The position numbers and the translations under genes were made by a program. A stretch of 64,000 nucleotides of DNA from JADHLJ01 sp038146985 (GTDB lineage: Bacteria; Pseudomonadota; Alphaproteobacteria; Thalassobaculales; Thalassobaculaceae), in contig JAYQSQ010000011.1 of NCBI GenBank assembly GCA_038146985.1, forward strand, positions 248,001 to 312,000, written 5' to 3'. The stretch's first letter is position 1. The number at the start of each line of letters is the position of its first letter. Below, one piece after another: positions 25,527 to 34,398 of the stretch. The notes under the pieces are model-generated. The model ran no database searches. It was not told the origin of the DNA and saw nothing but the letters and a program-made list of their open reading frames with translations.

Positions 25527-26150
25527 ATGAACACCATGGTTTCCAAAGACGCGGTCTGGGTTTTCGGCTACGGCTCGCTGATGTGGCGACCCGGCTTCGC
25601 CTACGAGGACCGGCGAATCGCACGGCTGCACGGCTATCACCGGCATTTCTGCGTCTGGTCGCACCGCTATCGCGGGTCGCCCCGGGTCCCGGGGCTGGTT
25701 CTGGGACTGGACCGTGGCGGTTCCTGCCGGGGCGTCGCCTACCGAATCGCGCCGGACCAGGCCGAGGCGGTTCTGGCCTACCTGCATGAACGCGAAATGA
25801 TCACTGGGGTCTACCGGCCGTCGCGGCTCGCCATGACCGTCGCGGGCGGCGCAAGCGCGCATCCCCGGATCGTCGCGCAGACCTATGTGGTCGACCGGGC
25901 GCATCCGCAATATGCCGGCGCCTTGTCCGAACCCGAACTCGCCGCCCTGGTCATTCAGGGGGTCGGAACCGCGGGTCCGTGCCATGAATATCTGGTCAAC
26001 ACGGTCGGCCATCTGCAGGATCTCGGAATCCCCGACAGGCGTTTGGAACGGATGCTGGCGATGGTCGAGGAAATGCGGGCCGGACGTATGCCGATCCCCC
26101 TCGCCCCGGCCGGACCGCCGCCGCATGCCGCGAATCTGCACCGCGCCTGA
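25527..26150 (+). CDS. ChaC-type gamma-glutamylcyclotransferase
   Basis: A 207-residue protein. The family motif VFGYGSLMWRPGF appears near residue 12, followed by YEDRRIARLHGYHRHFCVWS. The acidic residue in the YLHEREMITGVY segment is in the catalytic glutamate region. ChaC enzymes break glutathione into 5-oxoproline and Cys-Gly. It is divergent from the DUF2125 gene, 42 bases away, so both may share a regulatory region. The family assignment is secure; the substrate is inferred. Confidence 0.88.
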   Translation: MNTMVSKDAVWVFGYGSLMWRPGFAYEDRRIARLHGYHRHFCVWSHRYRGSPRVPGLVLGLDRGGSCRGVAYRIAPDQAEAVLAYLHEREMITGVYRPSRLAMTVAGGASAHPRIVAQTYVVDRAHPQYAGALSEPELAALVIQGVGTAGPCHEYLVNTVGHLQDLGIPDRRLERMLAMVEEMRAGRMPIPLAPAGPPPHAANLHRA

Positions 26151-26227
26151 GCCCGGTCACCGCCCGCGCCGCGCGGCGGCTTTGAGCAATAGATTTATCC
26201 TAGGCCTTAGAATTCCGCGCCGGCACT

Positions 26228-26449
26228 CTATATAACGTCAATGGCCTGGAACATCTTGCGCAGCGTCTGGACCGCCGCGAGGCGGGGTGTTAGGACAAAC
26301 TTGGTGAGGCGTGCGTCGGACCGCGCGCGAAGGGTACGGACGCGCGCATGACCGGTCAGGGCAGAAATTACTTTTGCGCGCTCTGCCGCGTCCGCACCGC
26401 CGGCCAGCGGCATGACCACCCGGCACAGGCGGCCCGCTTCCTCTCCCAC
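26228..26449 (-). CDS. Possible small basic protein, unrecognised
   Basis: A 73-residue open frame starting 24 bases from the divergent antiporter gene. It has alternating hydrophobic and basic segments (VVMPLAGGADAAERAKVISALTG, LTPRLAAVQTLRKMFQAIDVI) and amino acid use that looks more protein-like than most antisense frames here. No family is recognised. It may be a real small gene or chance. Otherwise the 26151-26472 gap shows no clear feature. Confidence 0.35.
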   Translation of the reverse strand: MGEEAGRLCRVVMPLAGGADAAERAKVISALTGHARVRTLRARSDARLTKFVLTPRLAAVQTLRKMFQAIDVI

Positions 26450-26472
26450 GAAACCTTCCGGCCCGTCCCCCG

Positions 26473-27453
26473 ATGATGACCGCGACTCTTTATGCGGTCG
26501 GCGGCCTCGTGCTTCTGATCTTCGGGGCCGAGTTCATGATCCGCGGCGCGGTCTCGGTCGCCCGCGCGGCCGGCATCAGCCCCCATGTCATCGGCCTGAC
26601 CGTGATCGCCTTCGGCACCTCGGCGCCGGAGCTTTTCGTGAGCCTGAAGGCGGCGTATCACGGCTCGCCGGGGATCGCCATCGGCAATGTCATCGGCAGC
26701 AACATCGCCAACATTCTGCTGATGATCGGGACGGTCGGGGTGATCTGTCCCTTCATCTGCACCGGCCGCTCCCTGAAGCGCGACTGTTTCGTTCTGCTGG
26801 CCGCCACCGTCGTCTTCATCGCTCTCGCCGGCGAGGGAATGATCGAGTTCTGGCATGGCGTGATCATGCTCGCCGGTCTGTTCGGCTATCTGTCCTACTG
26901 CTATGTGGACGAACGCCGGGCGGGCGTCGCCGCCGGATTGCATGCCCAGGAGGCGGAAGAGTTCGAGACCATCCAGGGCACCCGGCTCAAGGCCTGGACG
27001 ATCACCATCGGCGGGCTTATCGCGGTGGTGTTCGGGGCCAAACTGCTGGTCACCGGCGCCATCGAGATCGCCGTCGCGCTGGGTGTCTCGGAGACCGTTA
27101 TCGGCATCACCATGGTCGCGATCGGCACGTCGATGCCGGAATTGGCAACGACGGTGGTCGCCGCGATCCGGCGGCACGACGATGTGGCGCTCGGCAACAT
27201 CATCGGCAGCAATATCTTCAACACACTCGGGATTCTGGGCGCCGTCGCCCTGGTTCGACCGCTTGCCGTGCCGCGAGAGGTTCTGACCATGGACCTTTGG
27301 GTCATGGGCGGCGTGACGCTGGTATTCGTCCTCTCGGTGATTTCCATGAAGGCGATCAGCCGGCCGATGGCGGTCGGATTCTTCGCGGTCTATGTCCTCT
27401 ATATCACCAGCCAGTTTCTTCCGCTGAAGGCGATGCTATTCGCGGCGGTCTGA
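26473..27453 (+). CDS. Calcium/sodium antiporter (CaCA family, YrbG-like)
   Basis: A 326-residue membrane protein with about ten hydrophobic segments. The two inverted alpha-repeats are clear: GTSAPELFVSLKAAYHG near residue 50 with GNVIGSNIANILL, and GTSMPELATTVVAAIRRHDD near 215 with GNIIGSNIFNTLG. These carry the ion-binding acidic residues (PEL) and Asn/Ser. Such proteins exchange Ca2+ or K+ for Na+ or H+. No regulator is adjacent, and the gene stands alone between ChaC and folB. Confidence 0.9.
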   Translation: MMTATLYAVGGLVLLIFGAEFMIRGAVSVARAAGISPHVIGLTVIAFGTSAPELFVSLKAAYHGSPGIAIGNVIGSNIANILLMIGTVGVICPFICTGRSLKRDCFVLLAATVVFIALAGEGMIEFWHGVIMLAGLFGYLSYCYVDERRAGVAAGLHAQEAEEFETIQGTRLKAWTITIGGLIAVVFGAKLLVTGAIEIAVALGVSETVIGITMVAIGTSMPELATTVVAAIRRHDDVALGNIIGSNIFNTLGILGAVALVRPLAVPREVLTMDLWVMGGVTLVFVLSVISMKAISRPMAVGFFAVYVLYITSQFLPLKAMLFAAV

Positions 27454-27479
27454 GCGCCGCTCCGCTTGAGACCCATGTA

Positions 27480-27872
27480 TCAGCGCTGGTAGGTGAGCTG
27501 CACGCCGACGGCGGCGCAATCGGGGTAGACGTCCGGCTTGCGGGTCGACACCACGGCGCTCCGGACGCTCGGATGCGCGGCGATCAGGGCCACGATTTCG
27601 CGGCACAGGGTTTCCTGAAGATTAAAGTGCCGGCCCTCGACGAGGTCGAGAATTCCGCGCCGCAAGAAATCATAGTCCAGCACCGCCCCGATCTCGTCCT
27701 GCGCGGCGGCGCCGGGGAGCTCTACTTCCATGTCGACGCAGATAAGCAGCCGCTGCGGCCCGGCCTTTTCGAAGTCATGGATTCCAATATTCGCCTGAAT
27801 GGCGAAATCCGTCAGGAAGAGTTTCATCGACGTGATGGGCATGAGGTCATGGGTCCGTCTGGCGCCCGCCAT
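27480..27872 (-). CDS. folB: Dihydroneopterin aldolase
   Basis: A 130-residue protein. The core IGIHDFEKAGPQRLLICVDMEV near residue 29 and LDYDFLRRGILDLVEGRHFNLQETLCREI are the family marks, including the active-site Glu and Tyr/Lys regions. It makes 6-hydroxymethyl-dihydropterin in folate synthesis. The start is uncertain: 27872, 27842 and 27827 are all possible, and none has a strong ribosome-binding site. It lies 12 bases after the pteridine-reductase-like gene, with which it forms a natural folate pair. Confidence 0.85.
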   Translation of the reverse strand: MAGARRTHDLMPITSMKLFLTDFAIQANIGIHDFEKAGPQRLLICVDMEVELPGAAAQDEIGAVLDYDFLRRGILDLVEGRHFNLQETLCREIVALIAAHPSVRSAVVSTRKPDVYPDCAAVGVQLTYQR

Positions 27873-27884
27873 GCGCGGCAGGCT

Positions 27885-28655
27885 TTACGAGGGGTCCAGA
27901 AAGGCAACATCGCGGGGAAGTTTTTGCAAGTGCTGGCCGCCGTCAATGGTGATCACCTGGCCATTCAGGGACGGCGTGGTCAAGATGAAACGGGCCGCCT
28001 GGACGATATCGCGGGTCGAGGAGACCCGGCCTATCGGGCTCATGCGGACGCCTTGCTCGAAGCTTTTTTCTCCCTGGCCGCCGCTTTCCAGCGTGATGCC
28101 GGGCGCGATGGCATTGACCCGAACTTTTGGCGCCAGCGCCATCGCCAGCGTCAGGGTCGCGCCGTACAGCCCGAATTTGCTGAGCGTGTAGGACAGGTAG
28201 TCCGGGTTAACGGCAAAAACCTTGTTGTCGAGCATGTTGATCACACAGCCTTCGCGCGCCTCGCCCAGTGTCTCGGCGAACGCCTTGCTCAGCAGCACCG
28301 GGGCGCGCAGATTGACCGCGTGATGCCGGTCCACCGCCGCCGCCGTCAGCGATCCGATCTCGTCATAGTCGAACAGCGACGCGTTGTTGATCAGTCCCTC
28401 GAGCGGCGGGCCGGCGTCATTCGCCTCGGCGATCAGTTCCGACGCCGTTTCAGCGCGGGAAAGATCGCCGGCGACAACCGCGCCGCGGCCACCGGCTTCC
28501 GTGATCTCCGCCAGCAGCGCCTCGGCATCGGATTTCGAGCGGTTGCAGTGGATACAGACGAACCAGCCGTCGCGCGCCAGTCCACGGGCCAGTTCGGCTC
28601 CGATGCGCCGCGCGCCGCCGGTGATCAGGATCGCACCCTTGCCTGTTTCGCTCAT
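27885..28655 (-). CDS. SDR pteridine reductase-like protein (FolM/PTR1 type)
   Basis: A 256-residue short-chain dehydrogenase. The N-terminal TGGARRIGAELA motif is the TGxxxRxG variant of pteridine reductases, not the classical TGxxxGxG. In the active site, INMLDNK has Asp where classical SDRs have Ser, and YTLSK supplies the Tyr and Lys; this Asp-Tyr-Lys set is that of PTR1/FolM. The gene is upstream of folB, in one transcript, supporting dihydropterin or dihydrofolate reduction. No classical folA is visible nearby. Confidence 0.82.
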   Translation of the reverse strand: MSETGKGAILITGGARRIGAELARGLARDGWFVCIHCNRSKSDAEALLAEITEAGGRGAVVAGDLSRAETASELIAEANDAGPPLEGLINNASLFDYDEIGSLTAAAVDRHHAVNLRAPVLLSKAFAETLGEAREGCVINMLDNKVFAVNPDYLSYTLSKFGLYGATLTLAMALAPKVRVNAIAPGITLESGGQGEKSFEQGVRMSPIGRVSSTRDIVQAARFILTTPSLNGQVITIDGGQHLQKLPRDVAFLDPS

Positions 28656-29209
28656 GGGTCACCTAGTCGGGAACCGGACCGCCTCGCCGGTCCAGCTTCC
28701 TCTCGCACAGCCCGTCCCCGGGCACAAGCGCGACAACATTCGCGCCCATGCAGATCCGTCATGGATCCGTCATACGGGGTTCTATATTCGCCCGACCACA
28801 TGAAGGAGTTGGTCCAAACTCGCGGACGCGGGCACAAATCACGCCGAGCCATTACTTCGGATTATGTCACTTATATTTCGCTTTTCGGCGGGCAAAAAAA
28901 CCGAATCTTGGCCCCCTCGCTCAATATTTATTCACAGACGCAGTATAGCCCGACGATTCCCAGGACAGCCGCGGCCTTCGGGTGAAATTCGTCTCATTTT
29001 TCTTCTTGACTATTAAAAATTACATCTTTTCAATTAGTTAGTTAGTTTGCCTATTTTTTAAGCAATCTCGCCAATGTGACCGTGTCGTGGGAGCCCCGAC
29101 GGAATCAAACAGGGTTACCCACAAGGTTATCCACACGGTCCGTGGATTAATCCACCAACGGTTCGTGAAGCCTGGTTGACGGGGTCCGCCGCGCTGGCGA
29201 CATTGCCGC
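28656..29209. other. AT-rich 554-bp intergenic region with DnaA-box-like sites (candidate origin)
   Basis: No gene is supported here. Two AT-rich stretches (about 28845-28935 and 28985-29080) stand out in this GC-rich window. DnaA-box-like 9-mers occur at 28928-28936 (TTATTCACA), 29115-29123 (TTACCCACA, one mismatch) and 29127-29135 (TTATCCACA, perfect), all in the same orientation. A palindrome TGGATTAATCCA is at 29143-29154. AT-rich DNA beside clustered DnaA boxes is the usual pattern of a bacterial replication origin. A DnaA-regulated uvrC promoter is the main alternative; TTGACT at 29006 with a weak downstream box could be its start. Confidence 0.45.
28753..28773. repeat. Short tandem duplication, period 11
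   Basis: GATCCGTCAT occurs at 28753-28762 and again at 28764-28773, with one base between them. It lies in the intergenic region upstream of uvrC. It could be a pair of protein-binding half-sites or chance. Confidence 0.35.
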
Positions 29210-31198
29210 ATGGCTGAGACCGACGTGGACATCGATGCTACCCGCCAGCGCCCGGCGAACAAGGGAAAACCACGTCCCGACGTCGAGGCGGGGATCAGGG
29301 TCATCCAGGAGCAGGTTCGAAACCTGCCGAATTCTCCCGGCGTTTACCGCATGCTGGATGCCGATGGCGATGTGCTCTACGTGGGCAAGGCCCGCAACCT
29401 GAAGAAACGGGTTGTGAGCTATGCCACACCGGCGAAGATCTCCCACCGCATTTTCCGCATGGTCAGCGAAACCGCCTCGATGGTGATCGTCACCACCCAT
29501 ACCGAGGTCGAGGCGCTACTGCTGGAAAGCAATCTGATCAAACGGCTGAAGCCGCGCTACAACGTGCTGATGCGGGACGACAAGTCGTTCCCGCATATAT
29601 TTATCACCGGCGATCACCAGTGGCCGAGGATCATCAAGCACCGGGGAGCGCAGACCCGCAAGGGCGACTATTTCGGCCCCTTCGCCTCGGCCGGAGCGGT
29701 CAACCGGGCGATCACCGCCCTGCAACGCGCCTTCCTGATCCGCAACTGCTCGGACGCGGTGTTCAACAGCCGCACCCGGCCGTGCCTGCAATACCAGATC
29801 AAACGCTGCGCCGCGCCCTGCGTCGGTTATGTGAGCGAGCAGGGATACGCGGAACTGGTCGACCAGGCACGTGGCTTTCTCTCCGGCGAGAGCGGCGCGG
29901 TCCAGCGGACCATGGCCCGGCGCATGCAGGAAGCCAGTGACGCCATGGAGTTCGAGACGGCGGCCCTGTACCGCGACCGGATCCGCGCGATGACCCAGAT
30001 CCAGGCGCATCAGGACATCAATGTCGAAGGCCTGGCGGATGCCGACACCTTTGCCCTGCACAATGAGGGCGGGTCGAGTTGCATCCAGGTCTTCTTCTTC
30101 CGGGGCGGCAGCAACTACGGCAACCGGGCCTATTTTCCGAGCCATGACAAGGCGGTGGACCCGGCCGAAGTGCTCGCCGCCTTCATCGGCCAGTTCTATG
30201 ACAACAAGCACCCGCCCCGCCTGGTCATGGTAAGCCACGCGCTGGCCGAACAGCCGCTGCTGGCCGAGGCTCTATCGGTGAAGGCCGAACGCAAGGTCGA
30301 ACTCCTGGTGCCCAAGCGCGGCCCGAAGCGCAAGCTGCTGGAGCATGCCCTCACCAATGCCCGCGACGCATTGGGACGCCGGCTCGCCGAGAGCGCGTCG
30401 CATCGGCGCATGCTGGAAGGCGTAGCGGAAGCCTTCGGTCTCGACGCGCCGCCGCAGCGGATCGAGGTCTACGACAACAGTCACATCCAGGGCACCAACG
30501 CGGTCGGCGCGATGATCGTCGCCGGTCCCGACGGGTTCATGAAGAACGCCTACCGCAAGTTCAACATCCGGGGCGTCATCGCACCGGGCGCGGCGCCGTC
30601 AGATCCTCCCGACGCCGCAAACGGGGCCAGTACGGAGGACAGCGAAGCCGCCATCCAGGGCGGCGACGACTATGCGATGATGCGCCAGGTTCTGACCCGA
30701 CGTTTCGCCCGGGCACAAAAGGAGGATCCGGACCGGGACCAGGGGACCTGGCCGGATCTGGTGCTGATCGACGGCGGTCAGGGGCAATTGAGTATCGCCC
30801 TCGAGGTCGCCAAAGATCTTGGAATCGAGGATGTGCCCCTGGTCGCGATCTCCAAGGGCCCGGACCGCGACGCCGGGCGCGAGCGCTTCCACATGCCGGG
30901 CAAGCCGGTCATGTCGATGCCGGAACGCGATCCGATCCTCTACTACCTTCAGCGCCTGCGCGACGAGGCGCACCGTTTCGCCATCGAAACCCATCGGGCG
31001 CGGCGCTCCAAGGCGATCGCCCAGTCCGGCCTGGACGATGTTCCCGGGATCGGCGCCAAGCGCAAACGCGCGCTGCTGCATCACTTCGGCTCGGCACGCG
31101 CCGTCACCCGGGCCGGCCTCGCCGATCTCGAGTCCGTCGACGGCGTGAGCAAGGCCGTGGCCAAGCGCATCTACGACTACTTTCACGATGACGCCTAG
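29210..31198 (+). CDS. uvrC: UvrABC excinuclease subunit C
   Basis: A 662-residue nuclease with no frame break. Domains in order: GIY-YIG nuclease (GVYRMLDADGDVLYVGKARNLKKRV, about 44-68), cysteine-rich region (CLQYQIKRCAAPC), UVR motif (DAMEFETAALYRDRIRAM, about 244-261), the RNase H-like endonuclease domain (IEVYDNSHIQG, LVLIDGGQGQLS) and C-terminal helix-hairpin-helix (VPGIGAKRKRALLHHFGS). It is somewhat longer than E. coli UvrC owing to an N-terminal extension and an insert near residue 465. It makes the incisions in nucleotide excision repair. pgsA follows, a widespread arrangement. Confidence 0.96.
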   Translation: MAETDVDIDATRQRPANKGKPRPDVEAGIRVIQEQVRNLPNSPGVYRMLDADGDVLYVGKARNLKKRVVSYATPAKISHRIFRMVSETASMVIVTTHTEVEALLLESNLIKRLKPRYNVLMRDDKSFPHIFITGDHQWPRIIKHRGAQTRKGDYFGPFASAGAVNRAITALQRAFLIRNCSDAVFNSRTRPCLQYQIKRCAAPCVGYVSEQGYAELVDQARGFLSGESGAVQRTMARRMQEASDAMEFETAALYRDRIRAMTQIQAHQDINVEGLADADTFALHNEGGSSCIQVFFFRGGSNYGNRAYFPSHDKAVDPAEVLAAFIGQFYDNKHPPRLVMVSHALAEQPLLAEALSVKAERKVELLVPKRGPKRKLLEHALTNARDALGRRLAESASHRRMLEGVAEAFGLDAPPQRIEVYDNSHIQGTNAVGAMIVAGPDGFMKNAYRKFNIRGVIAPGAAPSDPPDAANGASTEDSEAAIQGGDDYAMMRQVLTRRFARAQKEDPDRDQGTWPDLVLIDGGQGQLSIALEVAKDLGIEDVPLVAISKGPDRDAGRERFHMPGKPVMSMPERDPILYYLQRLRDEAHRFAIETHRARRSKAIAQSGLDDVPGIGAKRKRALLHHFGSARAVTRAGLADLESVDGVSKAVAKRIYDYFHDDA

Positions 31199-31273
31199 CG
31201 AACCGTGCGCCGGGCCGTTACATTACTTGTCACCCATTGAAACCCTGACCTTGCCGGACCCTGGCGCGCACGG

Positions 31274-31888
31274 ATGAAACGCCTTCCGAATATCCTTACC
31301 ATGTCGCGGATCGCGGTGATCCCGGCGCTGATCGCGCTGATCTGGATCGGCACGCCGACCCTGCGCTGGATCGCGCTCGGAATCTACAGCTTCGCGGCGC
31401 TGACGGATATTCTTGACGGCTATCTTGCGCGCTCGATGAACCAGCAATCCTCGCTCGGCCGGCTGTTCGATCCGATCGCCGACAAGCTGCTGGTCGGCGG
31501 CTGCCTGCTGGTGCTCTGCGCCTTCGACTACATCACCGGCTGGAGTGTGCTTTCCGCGGTAATCATCCTGCTCCGGGAAATTCTGGTCTCCGGCCTGCGG
31601 GAGTATCTCGCGGAAATCCGCGTCGGCCTTCCGGTCAGCCGCCTGGCCAAATGGAAGACGGTGCTGCAGATGTTCTCGCTCGGCTTCCTGATCGTCGGCG
31701 ACGCCAGCCCCGCGATGATCCCGTCGGTCCTGATCGGCGAGGTGTTTCTCGGGATCGCGGCGGCGCTGACCCTGTGGACCGGCTACGACTATCTGCGCTC
31801 CGGTCTGCTACATGCCAGCGCGCTCGACGAGAAATCGGAAACCCGGCGGAGCGCGCCATCGGGCTCCGGCCGGAATCCGACAGCCTGA
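31274..31888 (+). CDS. pgsA: CDP-diacylglycerol-glycerol-3-phosphate 3-phosphatidyltransferase
   Basis: A 204-residue membrane enzyme. The CDP-alcohol phosphatidyltransferase motif is complete: DGYLARSMNQQSSLGRLFDPIADK, with its three spaced Asp residues and Arg, lies near residues 39-62. Several hydrophobic segments follow, as expected. It makes phosphatidylglycerophosphate for anionic phospholipids. The order uvrC-pgsA is conserved in many bacteria. The C-terminal 20 residues are polar and do not resemble membrane sequence. Confidence 0.93.
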   Translation: MKRLPNILTMSRIAVIPALIALIWIGTPTLRWIALGIYSFAALTDILDGYLARSMNQQSSLGRLFDPIADKLLVGGCLLVLCAFDYITGWSVLSAVIILLREILVSGLREYLAEIRVGLPVSRLAKWKTVLQMFSLGFLIVGDASPAMIPSVLIGEVFLGIAAALTLWTGYDYLRSGLLHASALDEKSETRRSAPSGSGRNPTA

Positions 31889-31901
31889 GCGGACCGGTTC
31901 C

Positions 31902-32408
31902 ATGAAAGTCTTCGCAATCGCCGGCTGGAGCGGAAGCGGCAAGACCACCCTGCTGGCAAAGCTGATCCCGGCCCTCGTCGCACGCGGCATTTCGGTCTCG
32001 ACGATCAAGCATGCCCACCACAGTTTCGATATCGACAAGCCCGGCAAGGATTCCCACGTGCACCGCGAGGCCGGCGCCCGCGAGGTGATGATCTCCTCGG
32101 CCACCCGCTGGGCTCTGATGCACGAGAACCGGGGCGAGCCGGAACCAAGCCTGGAGGAGTTGCTGGCGCGGCTCGGTCCGGTGGATTTGGTCCTGGTCGA
32201 GGGGTTCAAGCACTATCCTCACGCCAAGCTGGAGGTGCATCGGCGCGGGAACGGCAAACCCTTGTTGCAACCGGACGATCCCCATGTCCGCGCGATCGCG
32301 AGCGACGTGCCGATCCGGGAAGCACCGGTTCCCGTGTTCGGCCTCGACGACATCGAGGCGATCGCCGGCTTCGTGCTGGCGAGCACTGGGCTTGACCACC
32401 AAGTGTGA
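31902..32408 (+). CDS. mobB: Molybdopterin-guanine dinucleotide biosynthesis protein B
   Basis: A 168-residue GTPase-like protein. The P-loop GWSGSGKTTL is at residues 8-17, followed by VSTIKHAHHSFDIDKPGKDSHVHREAGA, and the motif VDLVLVEGFKHYPHAKLEVHR. The ATG at 31902 is used; a longer frame begins inside pgsA. It supports MobA in attaching GMP to molybdopterin. It is followed by moeA, moaD and moaE, forming a molybdenum-cofactor run in one direction. Confidence 0.9.
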   Translation: MKVFAIAGWSGSGKTTLLAKLIPALVARGISVSTIKHAHHSFDIDKPGKDSHVHREAGAREVMISSATRWALMHENRGEPEPSLEELLARLGPVDLVLVEGFKHYPHAKLEVHRRGNGKPLLQPDDPHVRAIASDVPIREAPVPVFGLDDIEAIAGFVLASTGLDHQV

Positions 32409-32419
32409 TACTCTTGGCC

Positions 32420-33694
32420 ATGGCTCAACTCAGCGACGATTGCTTCGCCTTCGGGGGCGACCTGACACCGGTTGACGCGGCGCTCGCGCGGCTGTCCGAG
32501 GTGCTGGTCACCGTCGCCGAACCGGAGACGGTCGAGCTTTCCGGCGCCTTGGGACGGATCCTCGCGGAGGATGTCCAAGCGTCCGAGAGCGTTCCGCCGC
32601 ACGACAATTCCGCCGTCGACGGTTACGCGGTGTATTTCGACGACCTTGTTCTCGGCCTCGAGACGGTGCTGCCGATCGCCGGGCGGGCGGCGGCGGGCCA
32701 CCCCTTCGCGCGCGCCCAGGCGCGGGGCGAGGCGGTCCAGATCTTCACCGGTGCGCCGATGCCCCGGGGCGCCGATGGCGGCGACGGGCCCGACACGGTG
32801 CTGATGCAGGAGGATTGCCGCGCCGGCGACGGCATGGTGGCGATTCCGCCGGGCATCAAACGCGGTGCCAACCGCCGGTCCGCCGGCGAGGACGTGCGAT
32901 CCGGCGCCGTCGTGCTGCGCGCTGGCCGACGGCTGAGGCCGCAGGAGATCGGGCTCGCGGCGGCAGTCGGACGGTCTCGCCTGCTGGTCCGCGCGCCGTT
33001 GCGCGCCGCGGTCTTCTCCACCGGCGACGAGGTCCGCGAGCCCGGCACGCCGCGCGCCGAGGGGACGATCTACGATTCCAACCGCTTTGCCCTTGCCGCC
33101 TTGCTCCGTGGAGCGGGCGCGCGGGTCAGCGACCTCGGCATCCTCCCCGACGACCGGCGCGCCATCGCCGACGCGCTTGCCCAAGCCGCCACGGATCACG
33201 ATCTGATCCTGACCTCGGGCGGAGTTTCGGCGGGTGGCGAAGATCACGTGCGCGACGCGGTGGAGGATACCGGCTCGCTGCATTTCTGGCGGCTGGCGAT
33301 CAAGCCGGGTCGCCCGGTGGCTTTGGGACAGGTCGGCCGGGTACCGTTCATCGGCCTGCCGGGCAATCCGGTCGCCGCCATGGTGACCTTCCTGCGGGTG
33401 GCACGCCCCCTGATCCAGCGCCTCGCGGGTGCCGAGCCCGCACCGCCCGCCCTGTTCCGGGTCCGGGCTGGGTTCAGCTACAAAAAGAAGCAGAGCCGCC
33501 GGGAATATGTGCGGGTGCGCCTGGAATCCGGCGCCCCGGATGGCCATGTTGCCCGCAAGTACGAACACGAAGGGGCCGGCATATTGTCTTCCATGGTTTT
33601 CGCCGACGGGCTGGTCGAACTGCCTGAAGCCACGACCACGGTCCGCGAGGGTGACCTGGTCGACTATCTGCCGTTCAGCGAGGTGGGGTTGTGA
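32420..33694 (+). CDS. moeA: Molybdopterin molybdenumtransferase
   Basis: A 424-residue protein. Visible marks are the domain I segment VPPHDNSAVDGYAVYF, FSTGDEVREPGTPRAEGTIYDSNRFALAALL (domain III, MoCF-binding), the motif TSGGVSAGGEDHVRDAVE and the closing GLPGNPVAAMVTFLRVARPLI. It inserts molybdate into adenylylated molybdopterin. The ATG at 32420 is chosen over a GTG at 32405. Its last 4 bases overlap the moaD start, showing translational coupling. Confidence 0.92.
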   Translation: MAQLSDDCFAFGGDLTPVDAALARLSEVLVTVAEPETVELSGALGRILAEDVQASESVPPHDNSAVDGYAVYFDDLVLGLETVLPIAGRAAAGHPFARAQARGEAVQIFTGAPMPRGADGGDGPDTVLMQEDCRAGDGMVAIPPGIKRGANRRSAGEDVRSGAVVLRAGRRLRPQEIGLAAAVGRSRLLVRAPLRAAVFSTGDEVREPGTPRAEGTIYDSNRFALAALLRGAGARVSDLGILPDDRRAIADALAQAATDHDLILTSGGVSAGGEDHVRDAVEDTGSLHFWRLAIKPGRPVALGQVGRVPFIGLPGNPVAAMVTFLRVARPLIQRLAGAEPAPPALFRVRAGFSYKKKQSRREYVRVRLESGAPDGHVARKYEHEGAGILSSMVFADGLVELPEATTTVREGDLVDYLPFSEVGL

Positions 33695-33942
33695 AACTGC
33701 TGTATTTCGCCTGGGTGCGCTCCAAGACCGGCGTCGCGGAGGAAACCGTCACGCCTCCCGACGAGGTACGCGACGTCGCCGGCCTGATCGGATGGCTGAA
33801 GGGACGCAGCGCCGGCGCGGCGGACGCCTTTGCCGATCTGTCCGTGGTCCGGGTCGCGGTCAATCAGGATTATGTGGACCTGGACCATCCGGTCGCGTTG
33901 GGTGACGAGATCGCGTTCTTCCCGCCGGTGACCGGAGGCTGA
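33691..33942 (+). CDS. moaD: Molybdopterin synthase sulfur-carrier subunit
   Basis: An 83-residue ubiquitin-like protein starting at a GTG that overlaps the moeA stop (GTGA). It begins KLLYFAWVRSKTGVAEE and ends in the essential Gly-Gly (FFPPVTGG), the site of thiocarboxylate formation. moaE follows after 3 bases, and the two subunits form molybdopterin synthase. Confidence 0.93.
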   Translation: MKLLYFAWVRSKTGVAEETVTPPDEVRDVAGLIGWLKGRSAGAADAFADLSVVRVAVNQDYVDLDHPVALGDEIAFFPPVTGG

Positions 33943-33945
33943 GCC

Positions 33946-34398
33946 ATGATCCGGGTGCAGCGCGAGGATTTCGACCTCGGTGCCGAGTTGCGGGCACTGA
34001 GCGAAGGCAATCACCAGATTGGCGGTCTGACCAGCTTCGTCGGGCTGGTGCGCGACATCGCCGGCGGCGCGGCGGTCTCGGCGATGACCTTGGAACATTA
34101 TCCCGGCATGACCGAAAAGCAGCTCGCCGATATCGAGGCCGAGGCCAATAGGCGCTGGCCCCTGGACGCCAGCCTGATCATCCATCGCTACGGCCGCCTG
34201 GAGCCGGGCGACCAGATCGTGCTGGTGGCCTGCGCCTCGGCGCATCGCGAGGCCGCCTTCGAGGCTTGCCATTTTCTGATCGACTGGCTGAAGACCAAGG
34301 CGCCTTTCTGGAAGCTCGAGGACACGCCGGACGGCGGCAAATGGGTCGATGCGCGGTCCAGCGACGATGCCGCCGCCGCCCGCTGGGCGAAGACGTGA
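33946..34398 (+). CDS. moaE: Molybdopterin synthase catalytic subunit
   Basis: A 150-residue protein. The family marks are GGLTSFVGLVRDI, TLEHYPGMTEKQL, IIHRYGRLEPGDQIVLVACASAHR and the lysine-rich catalytic end LKTKAPFWKLED, in which the lysines bind precursor Z. It pairs with MoaD to convert cyclic pyranopterin monophosphate into molybdopterin. The stop overlaps the GTG start of the following Nudix gene. Confidence 0.93.
   Translation: MIRVQREDFDLGAELRALSEGNHQIGGLTSFVGLVRDIAGGAAVSAMTLEHYPGMTEKQLADIEAEANRRWPLDASLIIHRYGRLEPGDQIVLVACASAHREAAFEACHFLIDWLKTKAPFWKLEDTPDGGKWVDARSSDDAAAARWAKT

Noticed and set aside
26412..28985. 857-residue open frame on the plus strand
   Set aside because: It runs across the antiporter gene in another frame and antisense over folB and the pteridine reductase. 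Long chance frames are common in such GC-rich DNA, and no domain is recognisable.
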